Of a DNA stretch of 64,000 nt, positions 1 to 13,595 are shown piece after piece; within the stretch, counting starts at the first letter, position 1; each line of letters starts with the position of its first letter. Under the pieces are notes generated by a model. It worked only from the letters and a program-made list of their open reading frames with translations, made no database searches and was not told the origin of the DNA. Source of the stretch: Mytilus galloprovincialis (taxonomy: Eukaryota > Mollusca > Bivalvia > Mytilida > Mytilidae); the NCBI RefSeq assembly GCF_965363235.1, contig NC_134842.1:30566958-30630957 (forward strand), given 5' to 3'. The translations under genes were made by a program, and so were the position numbers.

Positions 1-1258
1 TGTTTATCAAAGAGGCCTCAAAAAGTAAAAATAAATACCAACATATCTTCAGAAAAAAATAACATTTGGTGTACCGCAGGGCAGTAATCTATGCCCTTTG
101 TTGTTTCTTTTATATATTAATTATCTTCCACTTCAGCTAAATCATACAAAACTTGCTTTGTATGCAGATCACACAACTTTTAAATACTCTTCAAATTCCG
201 TTGATGATATATGTGATAAACTTAATGATGAAATAGCAACTTTTGGTGTGAAAATAATGATATGATTCTAAATATTAAAAAATCCAAATCAATGTTAGTT
301 TGTTCAGATAGAAAGCTTCAGAGTATACAAGATACTTTAAAGACAGAATATAGTGGAATTCTTTTACAAAATGTAAAGAATGAAAAATTACTTGGCATCC
401 TAATCGATGATTGTCTTTCATGGAATCAACAAATAAACAAAGTATGTACTGTGATTAGTACTAGAATAGGTTTACTAAATCGATTGAAGCATTATATTCT
501 ACAAAAGGTTTACGTTTACTTTATAATGGATATGTACTTCCTCTTTTTGATTATTGTTGTACAATATGGACTGAAACATGTAATCTAAATATGGAAAAAT
601 GTTAAAATTGCAAAAAAGGCAGCCAGAATAATTCTTAACAAATCATATGACACACCATCAAAAACTTTATTCAAACAATTAGGATGGTTAACTTTTAAAT
701 CAAGCATCCCATATCACAAATGAGTATTAATGTATAAGTGTGTAAATAGTCTTGCACCTAATTATCTTTGTCAATTATTCAATAAAAACCAAAATGTTAA
801 TGCAAGATATTCTTTGCGTTCATCGGACAATAATTGTCTTTTCATACCACGTCCGAGAACAAATTTTATGAAAAAAACATTTCAATATTCCGCGCCGGTT
901 CAGTTCTTTGGAACAGTATTTCTGTTCAAATAAAAAAAAAAGATAGAAACGATAGAACAGTTCAAACAAAGTTTTTATAATTTCTTGTTTCTAAACTAAA
1001 AATTTAATTATCAGATGAAATTTACCTATAGAATAAAAGTCCATATATTTATCTTGTACATCTGACATTAACAAAATATGTTGATGAATCTATTCTGTAT
1101 GTTTTTCGCCTTTTGTTTTGCATAAAAAGTATGTATGTAAATGTATATATTATCTTACTGTATATTTTGAATTATTCAGAGGGCCTCAGGGGAGATAAGT
1201 ATTGTACTAACTGATTTTACTCTCTTTAAATAAAGTATTTATTATTATTATCATCGAG
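1..1258 (+). mobile_element. Non-LTR retrotransposon (LINE) 3' part, dead
   Basis: This is the 3' part of a LINE-type reverse transcriptase, cut by the window edge. Around positions 70-260 the plus strand reads GVPQGSNLCPLLF and LYADHTT. These correspond to the RT palm motifs normally written GVPQGS-LGPLLF and YADDT, and here the second catalytic Asp is replaced by His. Positions 262-588 continue in another frame with the usual RT-to-thumb segment (LNIKKSKSM, LLGILIDDCLSWNQQI, GLLNRLKH). Frameshifts and stops follow. Near 900-1010 the LWNS-type C-terminal end common in Jockey/CR1-like elements is still visible in broken frames. The 3' end is a short untranslated region with AATAAA and a TTA/TCA-rich tail at about 1240-1256. 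The damage makes it inactive. The clade is not certain. Confidence 0.8.
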
Positions 1259-2214
1259 TTTCTTTGTTTACATTGAACATGACGTCATAACTTAAATAAC
1301 GTCTGAAGTAAAATCCCTAGCAACAGAACCAAAATCACAAAACCAAAAACGTTGTGGTATTTCCATTTCTTTTTTAACAGATTTTGAAGTTACAAAAAAA
1401 TAATCCATACAGACTTCGTCCCCTTTCACAGGTTATGCCTGCCTCATATTAGCAGAACGTTATATTCCGACCATTCATTTCTTGTATATGCCTTTGTGGA
1501 TGATGGAGGAGGTTTTGGCCTTTTTTGTAGGTGGACATTTACATGACATTAACACTCAATCAAAATTGATTTTCTTCAGATGTTTCCGAAACAAAAACAA
1601 GAACTAACAACAACCCTCTTGTCCCCGTCAGAGTTAAATGGTCGTTCTCTTTGACTAGTTGGAATGTGAATAACAATATCATAACCGGTACCATTTTTTC
1701 TACATCAGATGAGCATTTGGACAATACATGTCTCCTCAGTAATGATCGAGGCTAAAATATTTAAAAAGTCAAAACTTATTAAAAAAAAAATTGAAAAAAG
1801 TTACAACTGCTGCAACCGAGTATCCGTACTTCATTGTAAAGTGTAAGCAACTGTCAGAACAAAGACTAGGACAGAGTTGTTATAGTGAAGCTTATACTAA
1901 TTGCCATTATTAAGTATTTCTCTATGTCATACAAATCCTCTCCGGTAGAATCGTGCTGAACATGCACGAACTATTTGCCACAGAACGTTAAGCAAACAGC
2001 AATCAAAATCTAGTAGAATATATCATATTATGAAATTTCTACATTTTCTTTAAAGTGTTAATGCAACGTCTTAATATTAACTTTCTGCTGGTCTGCTCCA
2101 GATCTGCATTTGTATATTTAAAGTTGATGTATGTCTTACTTGTCTTCTATTTAATAACGTATGATGACTATGACTTTTTTTGTCGCTATCCATGAATCTA
2201 TGCTCGGAACACGT
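1259..2214. other. Intergenic, nothing recognised
   Basis: AT-rich sequence with no supported gene, exon or repeat family that I could identify. Confidence 0.5.
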
Positions 2215-2442
2215 TTATTTTTTATTTCTTTGCATAGGACATGATTGCGCTACCTTTTCAAATGGTGTGTACACTAAGTTATAGTTATTGATCAAACGAA
2301 TCGGTATGTCATTGAATCTGCAAGGCTCGAGTAACCGGCCATCCTTAACCGTGCAGACTAAATTGAATATACCGATTTGATTTGATAATTCTTTTAACAC
2401 ACGATGACATGAATGTTTTGGATATATGCAGACGATATTCAA
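2215..2442 (-). other. Unrecognised 75-codon open frame
   Basis: A minus-strand open frame with a fairly protein-like composition (for example KDGRLLEPCRFNDIP, YTPFEKVAQSCP), ending in a basic tail and a TAA. It has no ATG at its upstream end, and I see no clean splice acceptor there, so it could be a chance frame or a fragment of an unknown gene or transposon. I recognise no domain. Confidence 0.2.
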
Positions 2443-2929
2443 ACCACGGGAAAAAGGGAAAACACGACATTATAAAGTAAACAGCTGGTAACTGTACATG
2501 TTAAATTATGCATCGTTTTGTTTATATTCAGGCTTTCTTTCAAATTGCAACAATAAATTATTTGAAGAATTGCGTTTTCAATTGCAGATCTTTGATTGTG
2601 TCCATTAAATTTATTTCCAATTTTCCTATAAATTCATGACTATTAAAAACTTGTAGATACCTGACTATTGTTGAAAGCTATATGTTGTCCTCTAGATGCC
2701 CTTAGACCGCTTTGGCATATGATTTCTATCTTGTGGACGTATAAACTACATCTTTATGTTATACAGTTTAAGTTCCGTTTGATGTACTTTAGTTTTAAAT
2801 TGGTTTAAACATGTTAAAGCAATACTGAAAGAGTTTTTTAATGTACATTACTTGCTTTTCTTACCATCAAGGCTGACTTTGTGTTTTTTCTTCATTATTT
2901 TTCTCAGATGTCTTCTCTGCTTAGTTACG

Positions 2930-3300
2930 ATCTGATCAGTCAATCATTTTCCAACTTATTTTTATAGTTTGTATAGATAGTTTGTGCTTTAAGACCACAG
3001 ATCCCTGTATGGGGAGAGTTGAGAGCTCTCATAAACAATTTTGACAACGCAACATTCTTTTAGTGCTTGTCCTACTTCAAAAGGCTGTAATTCAGTGGTT
3101 GTCGTTTGTTGCCGTCGGTAAGATTTGTTTTAAATCTAAATTTATTTTGCATAAATCAGGCTGTTGGTTGTCTCGTTTGAAATGTTGTATAATAAGCCAT
3201 ACCGTGGTCTTTTTAACTTACTATAATCTATGCATATATATAGCTAATTTTTTCCTCGTCCTTTTTGTCTCTAGTGAATACTTGTCACATTAAAAAAAGA
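2930..3300 (+). repeat. Degenerate copy of dispersed repeat family A
   Basis: Diverged match to the roughly 350-bp family whose best copy is at 35790-36145. Its landmarks are the head 'GAGAGTTGAGAGCTCTCATAAACA', then a CTGTAATTCAGTGGTTGTCGTTTGTTG-like block near 3088, a CATAAATCAGGCTGTTGGTT block near 3152, and a tail around TTTTTGTCTCTAGTG near 3262. The 76-codon frame at 3063-3293 falls inside this repeat and is not a gene. Confidence 0.6.
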
Positions 3301-4470
3301 TGCAACGTGCCGTTATGGAAGCTGCAAAACTACAACCAATCCTTACTTAAGGTTTCTTTATTTGATACATCAATCGTGGGAGACGTCCTTACATTTGCAG
3401 CATTTAACTAGCACATGTCTTGTTATATGTTTCTAAATATACTTTCTTATAAGTATATCACAGACGACACAAATGTGAACTTCCAGATAAAATGTCTAAA
3501 CAATTTAATGATACCTATCAATTAATAATATACATTTCATTAGGAACTATCGTTTGCTTTTTTCAGTTTTCTATTACGTGTAACTTTGTTATGTGTTTTT
3601 TTCTCTCTCTCTATATCAATACTTTTTTGTGAGACAGTCAACCATGGTTTCATATAATTACTCGCCAAAACGTAATACTAAAAATGAATTAAGGACTGAA
3701 AGTATATATACATAATATTTATGTATATATCAATTTAAGGCGCAATTGCTACGTAAGTAAACCGCCTACCAAAACCAATAACAAGTACAACATCATTAAA
3801 AATAGTACATTTTCTACTATTTGTATTCTGTTGTTGTCAATATCACCGTATCAATGTGAAAGAAGCTTTATTCATTTTCAAATACATGCCTTTCCGCCTA
3901 CTCATTGAGACGTTATCTATATGCGAGTTGTTATCTAACAGGAAAGTCGTCTGCATCTGAATCATAACAGACTTGTCGGTTACCTTAACGCAAAATATAA
4001 ACCAGACAGTTCAGATACATACAAATAAGCCAAACTTTGCCAATTAGTCTGTGTGATACATGTAGATGAAGCTCTTAGATAACACACAGAAAAGAGCAAA
4101 TTCGAGCATATGTGAAGGAATCGATGATTTGGACAAACCAAAAAATAATTTTGAAAATTTAGGGAAACATGTGCAATCACATTGCGTTTCTTGATTTTTA
4201 TATTTTCCATATACGAAACAAGGCTCCAGTAGGTATTATTCATAAAATTATTCATCTTAAACACATTACAAATTCCATGCATGAAAGATTTACGACTTGG
4301 TTTAGACAAGGAGTATTTATAAACGAAAAGAAAACCTTAACAAAATGTTTTTCAAATTACTTTTTCATATATGTCTTATGGAGCCTTTTCACATTATTAT
4401 CAATAAAGCAAAATCAAAATAGGAAGATGGGGGGTAAGATTGCCAATTAGAAAACTTTCTACCCGAGAGA
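3301..4470. other. Intergenic, nothing recognised
   Basis: AT-rich. Overlapping open frames on both strands at 3980-4450 show no domain and look like chance. No splice or repeat structure that I can support. Confidence 0.5.
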
Positions 4471-4640
4471 TAATGATGTAAGGATAGTCAACTATGGGTC
4501 ACTGTGCAGCTTTCAACAATGAACAAACTAATATCACATAGCAGGCTATAAAAGGCCCCGACATGACAAAAACAATTCAAACGGAAAAAAAAATAATAGA
4601 CAGATTCACATACAAGACAATTAATAGAAACACAAAATTA
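4471..4640 (-). repeat. Family A repeat, reverse fragment
   Basis: Reverse-strand fragment of family A. It contains the block CTTTCAACAATGAACAAAC and the 'TATAAAAGGCCCCGACATGAC' block, the reverse complement of the 'CGGGGCCTTTTATAGCTGAC' section seen in forward copies. Confidence 0.6.
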
Positions 4641-4699
4641 ATATGTACCGACATGAATTATCATTGATATGGTTAAATTTATAAACTAACTGTTTACAA

Positions 4700-4925
4700 A
4701 ACTGTTTAACTTTTGAAATACTAAGGCTTTTTCTATCTCAGGAATATATTACCTCAGCTGTATTTGGCAAAACATTTAGAGATTTTGGTCCTCAATGCTT
4801 TTCAACTTCGTACTTTATTTGACCTTTTTAACGTTTTTGGATTCGAGTGTCACTGATGAATCTTTTGTAGACGAAATGCGCGTCTGTCGTATATATACAA
4901 TTTTATCTTGGTATCTATGAAGAGT
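4700..4925 (+). repeat. Family C repeat (GACGAAATGCGCGTCTG type)
   Basis: 3' half of a bivalve-type dispersed repeat. Landmarks are 'TTTGGTCCTCAATGCTTTTC', 'GAGTGTCACTGATGAATC', then 'GACGAAATGCGCGTCTGTCG' and a TTGGTATCTATGA end. Other copies are at 14135-14470 (reverse), 32300-32570, 37321-37630 and, diverged, 47640-47945. Confidence 0.75.
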
Positions 4926-6639
4926 TTATGATATACGTGACAATCACTGACCTTATGGCTAAGGACATATGTATAGGGAATATTGTGAGGTTAAACATAT
5001 TAAGGAGTGCTGAAACCTTCCTGAAGACGAAACAGTGCAAGTTAACTAAAGGATACAAATCTTTAAATAAAAACTTCAAAAATTTGTTAGAGAACGATCG
5101 AAGGTGTGATGACATGAGATGCTTCAAATTGAATTGGGTTATCGTAATACTGACTCAGCTTATTTTAAGTTTACTCGTGAACATCTAAATGTGCCATAAC
5201 TCAGAATTATCCAAGGTTTCAATAGAAATAGATCAAAGGGATATTCAAATTCGTAACTAGTAGACTAACCGACAGTGTCATGGCATAAAACGAAAAACGA
5301 CGAATAGATGAAAAAGACAAACAGTACATAAAGCACAGTATAGAAAACTTAAGACAGAGCAAGACTCCACCAAACTCCAGGGTGATCAAATGCGCTATGA
5401 AAGGATAAGAAGATACTGCTCTTGTTTATTTATACTAGCCTCTTGGTTCAATTTACATATGACGGACGATAGTTGCATTTTAGGGTGTGTACGACTGCAT
5501 TAAGTGTTCATGCTAAGGTTTTTATTGATATTGTCAGTTTTTCAATGCTGGATGTAGGAAATCTATTTCTGACCTTCTCCATGTTTTTATTTTTTATAGT
5601 TTCCCTTTCTGTGACTAATGATAAAACATTGTGTATGCATATAGTCACAAACAACACATTTTCGATGTTAAACAATATTGTATACCATAACAGGATTTAA
5701 AAGAGAAAACAGTATGTATAACCCCTATTTAGACAGGGTTCAATGCTATCTTATCGTTAAATGTTACTTCAACATTTCGGTTTTAAACCTTTCTGCACAC
5801 AGTAAACCTATTAATGATTTGTTTCTTGTCTTAGTTGAATAAGTCTGTCGTTTCACCCTCTTTAATAAATTCACAATTGAGCATCCCAATGCATCTTCCT
5901 GTTCCATAGTGTGAGTATTGCTCATTGTTTACGTTGCACAATCTGATAGATATTTGTTCCCCTATAAAGATATTGTAAACTCCAAACAAATAATGAATCT
6001 TAGACTTCTGTTTTGAAAACATCATCTTATCCAAATGAAAATATAATTTTAAAACCTATGATAATGTTAAGATCCATGTCAAATGTTTCAATCAATTTGG
6101 TCTATTTCACACAGAAAGATAAATGAGATCGAAAAACTTAAGAAAACATTGCATTACATGTTATTACATTTGCAATTTTTATTAAATAAATATTTTTACT
6201 CTTAACAGACGTATAACCAACCCGATTAACAGACCAATCGCTCATATAGTCACATACTCAAAATAGATTAACCGACCAATCTCTCGGTTAGCCGAGTGTC
6301 GGCCGTGATATATACACAAATTAATAATCGAAACTGTTAACGTTTTACAGTAAGTTATTGCAATATTTATTTTTTTTAATCATCCCTACCATCATCCTAA
6401 TCAACATACAAGTAATTATTTTTATAAAACATATTAATCAATACCGACATTTTATCTAAAATATGTATTTGAAATGATATTTATCTGAAAAAAAACTTGT
6501 AATTAGGAACAACTTTCATCACGAAACATTTGAACATATGGTTTCACGTGGCACAGTTTTAAGAAAATCGAATATTTGGTTGAACAAGAAATTGGTGAGT
6601 TTATGGTTTTATCTTAAGAAAAAATATTGTTAATTGACA
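4926..6639. other. Intergenic, mostly unassigned
   Basis: No supported gene. Around 5270-5460 there is a weak resemblance to the 3' end of the RT retroelement family seen at 40010-40380 (ACGAAAAACGACGAATAG, CTCCACCAAACTCCAGGGTG). A short minus-strand frame at 5831-6034 has no domain I can name. Confidence 0.4.
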
Positions 6640-6830
6640 AAGCCACGACTAAAAAATTAAAAGATAAACAGTCAAACAATTGTAAACAAAACACAACAAA
6701 GACAACTAAATCCTGAGCAACACAAAGCCCGCAAAATCTGGGGGTGAACTCAGGGGTTCCAGAAGGGTAAGCATTTCCATCTCAACATGAGGCACCCTTT
6801 CGTTCTTGGGTATTGTTTTATATTGAAATA
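6640..6830 (-). mobile_element. RT retroelement 3' UTR remnant
   Basis: Reverse-strand copy of the 3' untranslated end of a widespread RT element. Landmarks are ACACAACAAAGACAACTAAA, 'CTGGGGGTGAACTCAGGGG' and 'CCAGAAGGGTAAGCATTTCC'. The same blocks sit next to recognisable RT coding remnants at 40010-40380, which identifies the family. Confidence 0.65.
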
Positions 6831-7599
6831 AAATAACTGGAGATATCCAATTATCATTCGTTATGAAAATGCAATTAATAAACTACCAACGTAACCAAAC
6901 AAAATGCTTAAAGTCATAAGAAACGAGTGACCGGTGAAAAATAATGTTCTTCAAATTCTTGAACCAATGCATACAAACATCATAAACTTAGTTTTCTGTG
7001 CACGAATTTATCATTTTTTTCGTGTAAATTTCGTATAATCGTCATTTTTTTTTTCAATCGGTCAGTGTTGTTGTTTGAAAATGTGGCAGGTAATTAAAGT
7101 TCGTGTTTTGAAGCCGATGTTTAACGATTGTCACCTGTTTGTCAACAATCGACAAAAAATTAAAAAAAAAGCACGGAAATTGAGCACGTGTTTAACATGT
7201 AAATTCAGATAATAGTTTATTTTTAGGACATCCATGCGTATTGTATGTGATCAACGGATTTTTACGAGATGGGTCACACTGAGGTCACTTTGCATACGGA
7301 AAATATATCGGGGAAATTGCTTCCTGGAAGGAAGCAATTAAAATAAAGTAAACTTCTTCTAAATATGAATAAATTAAACAATCTTCTTCAGAAAAAGGTA
7401 TATGTTCATAAGTTTTATAATATAAAAACTATCCATTGAGTTATAAAAAAACATATGCATCATTTTTTTTTGATTTGAGGTTTCTTATTACTTTAAAAAG
7501 AAAAGTGACAAGTACATATGACTAGTATATTGGGTATGTGTCAGTTTATTTTGCGCTTTTGTTACTTTAGTGAAATCTTTACAATCGTATGATATTTTA
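6831..7599. other. Intergenic, nothing recognised
   Basis: AT-rich with homopolymer runs. No supported feature. Confidence 0.5.
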
Positions 7600-7790
7600 G
7601 TCGCATTCTAACTGAGATCAACTCCAGCTTTTGATGGGGTTTGTGTTGCTTAGTTTACAGTTTTCCTTGTTTGGTTTTAACTTTTATTTGTCTGTTTGTC
7701 TTTTCATTTTTAGCCTTATAGTTGTCAGTTTATTTTTGATCTATGAGTTTGAATGATCCTATTGTATCTTTCGCCCCCCTCTTCTAAGAA
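7600..7790 (+). mobile_element. RT retroelement 3' UTR remnant
   Basis: Forward-strand copy of the same retroelement 3' end as at 6640-6830. It has a TTTTGATGGGGTTTGTGTTGC block, a TTGTCTGTTTGTCTTTTCAT block, TTAGCCTTATAGTTGTCAG and the end block GAGTTTGAATGATCC...TTTCGCCCCCCTC. Confidence 0.65.
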
Positions 7791-7969
7791 AGTTACATAT
7801 ATTTTTTGTACCTTAGTCGAACCTTTTCCTGGTACTTATATTATTCATCCAAATTCTAAATCAAAAACTGTTTATTGAATAAAATCTAACCGTTTGTTGA
7901 TTTATGTCTTTTTTGTTTTTCCTTTTCTGCTTTTTTAAAACATAAATCAGGTCGTCATATTAGTGTTCT

Positions 7970-8350
7970 CATTGGAATAGTTTAACATTAGTCATGTCAG
8001 GCCTTTTTAAAGCTTTCTATGAAAAAAAGGTGTTTTTCATTGTTAAAGAACATTCAGATAACATTGCTTTAAAAGCGGGATGTTTGACTAGCCACAAAAC
8101 CAGGACCATCCCAACACATTTTTCTTAAAAATGTCCTGTACCAAGTCAAGAAAATGGCCATTGTTATATTATAGTTCGTTTCTGTGTGTGTTACATTTAA
8201 GTGTTGCGTTTCTGTTGTGTCGTACATGTAGTTCTCCTCTTATATTTGATGTGTTTCCCTAAGTTTTGATTTGTAACCCGGATTTGTTTTTTTTCTCAAT
8301 CGATTTATGAATTTTGAACCGCTGTATACTACTGTTGCTTTTATTTATCA
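7970..8350 (+). repeat. Family H dispersed repeat
   Basis: Nearly full copy of a dispersed repeat. It has a 'GACTAGCCACAAAACCAGGA' block, 'ATGTCCTGTACCAAGTCAAG', 'GTTCTCCTCTTATATTTGAT' and the end block CTCAATCGATTTATGAATTT...GTATACTACTGTTGC. A reverse copy lies at 23450-23780. Partial copies are at 54925-55015 and 62780-62960. Confidence 0.7.
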
Positions 8351-10852
8351 ATGTTCGATAAATCCTGCTTCATTTAGTTTGAGATGGAGGATAAATATTA
8401 TTTACAATCGTATCATAATCATACTCATATTTTAATAAGCAATTGACCAGTGTTTGGTTAATTCATTTATGTCTAAATATAAAACAAATTCCTAATTTAA
8501 ATTGATAAACCTTTTTTTTTTAACTGATAACTGGAAATTAATACTCTATTATTTAAAGTAACTTTCTGCCATTCATGTAAAAATACTTGACTACCCGATA
8601 ATATTTTCTTGTACGTAAATTGTAGTTCCCCAAAAAGCATGCAATATTCATTTCTTTGGTGCTATTTATATCCACTATTATTTGCTTTGTTTGTCTGTAT
8701 GTATCTATGATAATTTTTCGTTATATATTGACCATTGTGACTAACTTTTATTGCTGTTTGATGTTCTTCCACTACCACAACTTCATACCATCTCTTTCCA
8801 ATAAGCATAATTAGATTAAAAAGAATACATAAAATTTCAGCAAAATGCAACTTTTTGTTGTCATTTGTTACCTGTTGGTCCTACTTGATGACTGTATATA
8901 TGGTGACCAGAATGCTCTGAGGGAGAAATGGAAAACTGGAATTAAAGAAGGACTGGTGAATGGGAAACATATTGTTGACTTATTTAGCACCTTACCAATG
9001 TCAAAGATTTTTCATAGAATTCACTTGCTAACAAATGTTAATGAAACCGTTGATAGTCTTGCTTCTTTCATTCAGGAATACAACCCAAAAGCAGAGTTAG
9101 AAATGTTTAAAGAATTTAAACAGCTTTTTCACAAATATAAACAAAAAACTTGAACAAGCAAGTGACAGAATTTTTGGAAGAGATTTTCGAGACATTTTCT
9201 TTGAGCTGAGAAATATTGATTTTAGTTTCGTAATCCTTACCCGTTTTTTGGAAAAATTAGAGGAGTTCGAATGTTCAAACAAGGCCGAGTGTGAAGTAGG
9301 ACTACCATTGATAATTAAGCTCTTTAAAAACGACTTTTACATTGAAGAATACTATTCACATATCCCAAAAACAACTTTAAATGGTACACGTTTTTCGAAG
9401 GATTCATTAATTCAGCAAGTGAAGAAAACATCTGGCTGTGATGAGAAAACCATTTTAAACTTTGGAAAACACATGCTTTTGAAACTTTTCAAAGCGGAAC
9501 AAATTAGGATCGTGTATTAATAAGGGCCTTATTTAGAGTTGTAGAAGAATGTTCGTCACGTGATGTTTGTAAATCTGTGTCAAAAAGGTAAATGTATCCG
9601 CCTGTTAGAGGGAAAACGTGACATGTGCATGTGTCCTACATATAATGATGGTTATAACTGTCAAATACGTAATCAAATCGTTTTGGTGAAAGATTTAGTA
9701 TCAGTGATGTCAATACTGAATAAAGTGCCTAAAATTGGCAACATCCTCGATTAAGATCAATGAAGTGCTTAAGTTTAGCGTATACAACTGTTCAGAATAT
9801 TAACACCGAAGCTATTGGTACACATTTGTTAAAGGCTACTGATTTGGGTTCCTTTAATGATACTTACTTAAGCAAGAATTGTTTGATTCTGCAAGCAAGT
9901 AATCTAGTACAGTGTGATACATCCAAAATAAATGAAAATGATAAGCAGAAATTATTGCAAATTGCATACCGTTGGCACATAGTACTCTTTAGAATGAACT
10001 CGTTCTTCAACTATCACCGGGAAAACAACATCTTTCAACCAAAATCATTACTTGTTACAGTTATCGATCGATATAAGGACGATGCTTGTTCAGCAGATTA
10101 CAAATTTAAACTAAAATAGACAGTCTATGGAGGCAATTTCATCTTGCACAGTCGAATGGATTTTTTGTCTTATTGCAAGTTCGCGATGTTTTATATAAAC
10201 ATTCTTCCCCTCTTGTACGGCTTTTCAAACAAAGAGTAAAACAGCAGATAAAATATGCAATGAAATCAACCTGCAGTGCGTCAATAACCAATTCAGCTAA
10301 TGTTCATTGTGATTAGTGACACTTAGTTATGAAGTTGGAAAATAAATGCATAGAGGGATATGCCCGTGCTGGCACCCAATATTTTACTTGCCAAAGTATT
10401 ACATCTGTTTGCAAACCTTGCAACTGTAACGTTATAGGTTCACTATCACCAATATGCAATTCAAAAACTAGACAGTGTCGGAGTAAAAAACATTTTCTAG
10501 GACATACATGTGAAAAGGAGGAACGACAAGACTGTAAATGGAGTGATTGGACATATTGGTCTCTTTGTAGCAAAGCATGTGGTATTGACGGGAAACAGGA
10601 ATGATCCAGATATATAGTACAGCCACAAAAGGGACAAGGAAATCAATGCCAAGGAGATAAGGTGGGGGATAGAACATGTTTTAAACGATGCTGCAATGGT
10701 ACATTTGATTGTAAAGACAGTTCAATATGTTCGATGGGTATTAAATGCCAGCCTTGTAACTGTGATCAAAAGGAATTGACCAAAGACATTTGTCAGTCTA
10801 TAAAATGGTGCCTGTTCTTGTAAAGACAATTTTCACGGAAGGCGTTGCCAAG

Positions 10853-11863
10853 GTAATTTTTCATATCTTGTACCTGTTACTATGCATTTTAATATCTATG
10901 GTAAAAAAATGAAAAATTGAGACTTAAACAAGTTAACATGGAAATTGTACATGTGTAAAACAGTGTATATGTAGCCAATATTTTTTACATATATTTACAA
11001 AAGTATAGATATTAAAATTCCGCAAAGTTTTAAATTAACTTTTTCAGAAAAAGTCCGGGAAAACAAAACAAGTTTTCTATTTCTATGTTTTAAAAAAACC
11101 CAGATCAAAATGAAAATTAAGAATAACGAATTTTCAAATATTGTTTTTTTTTCAATCTTTCAGGAATATGAAAAATAAGAATTTTATTTATTCCGATAAC
11201 TCTTCCATATTGCATCACTTCATCAAAAAAGCTTTTAGAATATATTTCAATCACTATATTTGAGCTTTTGAGTTGTCATGCCAGTAAGTGCTAGTACTCC
11301 TTTGTTAAAGTATGTATCATTGCCATTTTGCTTTGTTTCTTTTGTTACCTGTTATGACATGGCACTCTTTTTTTAAACTGAGTTTTACTGTGCATTTGTT
11401 TCCTACAATGGTAACAGGTATAGGTAATGGGTTGATATCTCACCAGACAAGTTTAACCTAATTGATAGCCTTGAACTATGCCCGACGCGCTACACTTCTC
11501 GGACACCTAGCTCCACATATATATGTACGTTATACATGAATCAATATGACTAAAGCATTGCATTGATTTTTCATGAATGATCTCTGTTGTATTTATAAAA
11601 AGTAAAATAATTAAAAAAATCTTTAATAACTTTTTTTATTTTAAAGGTTTGATCTATTATATCTTGATAACAACATAATATATATAATCATTCTCAAATA
11701 TGACCCAAAGTACTTGAGCAAATTATTTTTCGTCCCTCAGCAGAAATGATATATATTAATAGATTTATGAAAGTTCCTAATTTAAATAAATATTTGTTAT
11801 AGCAAATATTACCTTAATTATATAGTTGTATCTCATTATATCTTGGTTTGTTTTGTCTTATAG
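10853..11863 (+). other. Intron 1 of the fibrinogen-domain relic
   Basis: Donor AAG|GTAATT and acceptor CTTATAG. The only repeat seen is a degenerate family A/B head near 11400-11465 (GGTTGATATCTCACCAGACAAG). Confidence 0.6.
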
Positions 11864-12419
11864 AAGAATTGAGACCAAAAGATTGTTCCGGATTAGATAA
11901 AAAGATTCACAAGAGTGGTGTATATAAGATCTTTCCGGATAGTGGTTCTGGCTTTAAAGTGTATTGTGACATGGACACTGATGGTGGGCACTGGACGGTA
12001 AATAGTTAGAAAGGCCTGATCAAGTGATTAAACATAATATTAATAGTGTGTAACATAAAAAGTTTTCAGAAATGCATATAGTCTTAAACAAATATCATCA
12101 TTCAAAGTTTGAAGAGCTCATAAATCAGAGATGACTTAAAGTAAAAACAAACACGGTAAGGGAAATATGGCTTGACGAAGGTGCATTTCTTTTTGCTATA
12201 CATTTTATAGAAGTGATGCATTGTGTGCGACATATCTTCTGAAGCTGCCTTTTTTATTTTGAGATATAGAAGTTCACACCGACTGATATACATTATTCAA
12301 TATTAATATAATCTATTTTCAGGTTTTTCAACATAGGACAATTAGCACAACAAATTTCAATCATGGTTGAACGGGGTATAAAAATGGCTTTGGTGATATA
12401 AATGCGGAATTTCGGCTAG

Positions 12420-13005
12420 GTATAACTGATCGATATATCTATATGTTGCTTTTTTCATTTATTTTCTCTTGGGAAACTGTTCTCAACTTTCTTATCTAAA
12501 AACTTTCCGAAACAATTCGGCATATACATATACGATACTTGAACAATAAGAACAATTTAACATTTTAAAAATATGAACAAGAGAAAACAGTATTTGTTAG
12601 AAAATCCTATCCCTTGAAGCATACATAAAACACCAGAATCTTTAAACCTAATTATGTCAACCCTGTTTCGTGGTAGAAACATCGATATTAGGGCTGGAAA
12701 TAGTTACGAAGAACATGTAATTTCTGAAGTTTTTTTAGTTTAGTTTAAACATATTTATCAGGAATACGTCTTAGATTCTAAGTGCTGTAGACATTGTCTA
12801 TTGTTTTCACTACCATACCATCGAATATTGTCGTTATCTTTCTGAACATCACATTGAGATACAACAAATTTGTGTTTTGCAGTTACATCTTATATGATCT
12901 AACTATTGTATTATTAAGGGTTGTGTGAGCTTTAAGAATGAAGGGCTTGAATAGGATGATGCATAAACAATATTGTTTGAAAAATATTCGTATCTTTATA
13001 ATCAG
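12420..13005 (+). other. Intron 3 of the fibrinogen-domain relic
   Basis: Donor CTAG|GTATAA and acceptor TAATCAG|GAAATG. Contents are unremarkable AT-rich sequence. Intron 2 (11998-12322) is similarly plain and holds only a chance minus-strand frame at 12102-12293. Confidence 0.6.
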
Positions 13006-13332
13006 GAAATGACCATATACATCGTCTGACATCAGAAGGCAAATCATCCTGCGTATTTATTTATGATACCTCAATGAACGCATTGGATATGCTTATTACA
13101 AGCACTTTTCAATTGATGACTCATCAAGTGAATACAAATTGACAGTCAGCGGTTATAGTGGAAACGCAGGTATTTTAAAAAATGTAAAATAATAAAAATA
13201 CCGAACTCCGAGGAAACTTACAATTTTGTACTCATCATTTACCATCTCGTATCAATGATTAATACAATTTCGTACCTCATAGACTATATTCATGTTTACA
13301 TTTTTTTTTACCTTATGTTCATATGTCGTAAA

Positions 13333-13595
13333 TGGGCCTCGGTGGCCAAATGGTTTAAGTAGTTCTTCAACTATAATCACTAGCCAGTCAACACTGAGGT
13401 TGTGAGTTCGGACCCCGGTTATGCGGATGCATTAGACTCTAATCTTAATTGAATAGGATTGGCAGTTTTCCTACCGAAGCTCTGTTGTTTTCTGTGGGCT
13501 ACCTTCACCATTAAAAATGGCTGCCACGACAAAGCCCAAAAGTGGCACTAACAAATGGCGTTAAAACACTATAAATCAAGTCATATATCGTACAA
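13333..13595 (+). mobile_element. tRNA-derived SINE
   Basis: The 5' part resembles a tRNA with a box A-like segment (TGGCCAAATGGTTTAAG) and a box B-like segment (GTGAGTTCGGACCCC). A non-tRNA body follows (GGGCTACCTTCACCATTAAA, GGCTGCCACGACAAAGCCC) and a 3' end CGTTAAAACACTATAAATC. It lies in the last intron of the fibrinogen-domain relic. The tRNA-like head has too many mismatches to be a working tRNA gene. Confidence 0.8.

Noticed and set aside
5831..6034. Minus-strand frame with a faint Ig-like C-terminal look
   Set aside because: Only one weak YxHYGTGRC-like match, no partner Cys/Trp and no splice context.
13333..13420. Possible tRNA gene
   Set aside because: Box A/B-like motifs are present, but the cloverleaf does not hold and the sequence continues into a SINE body and tail.
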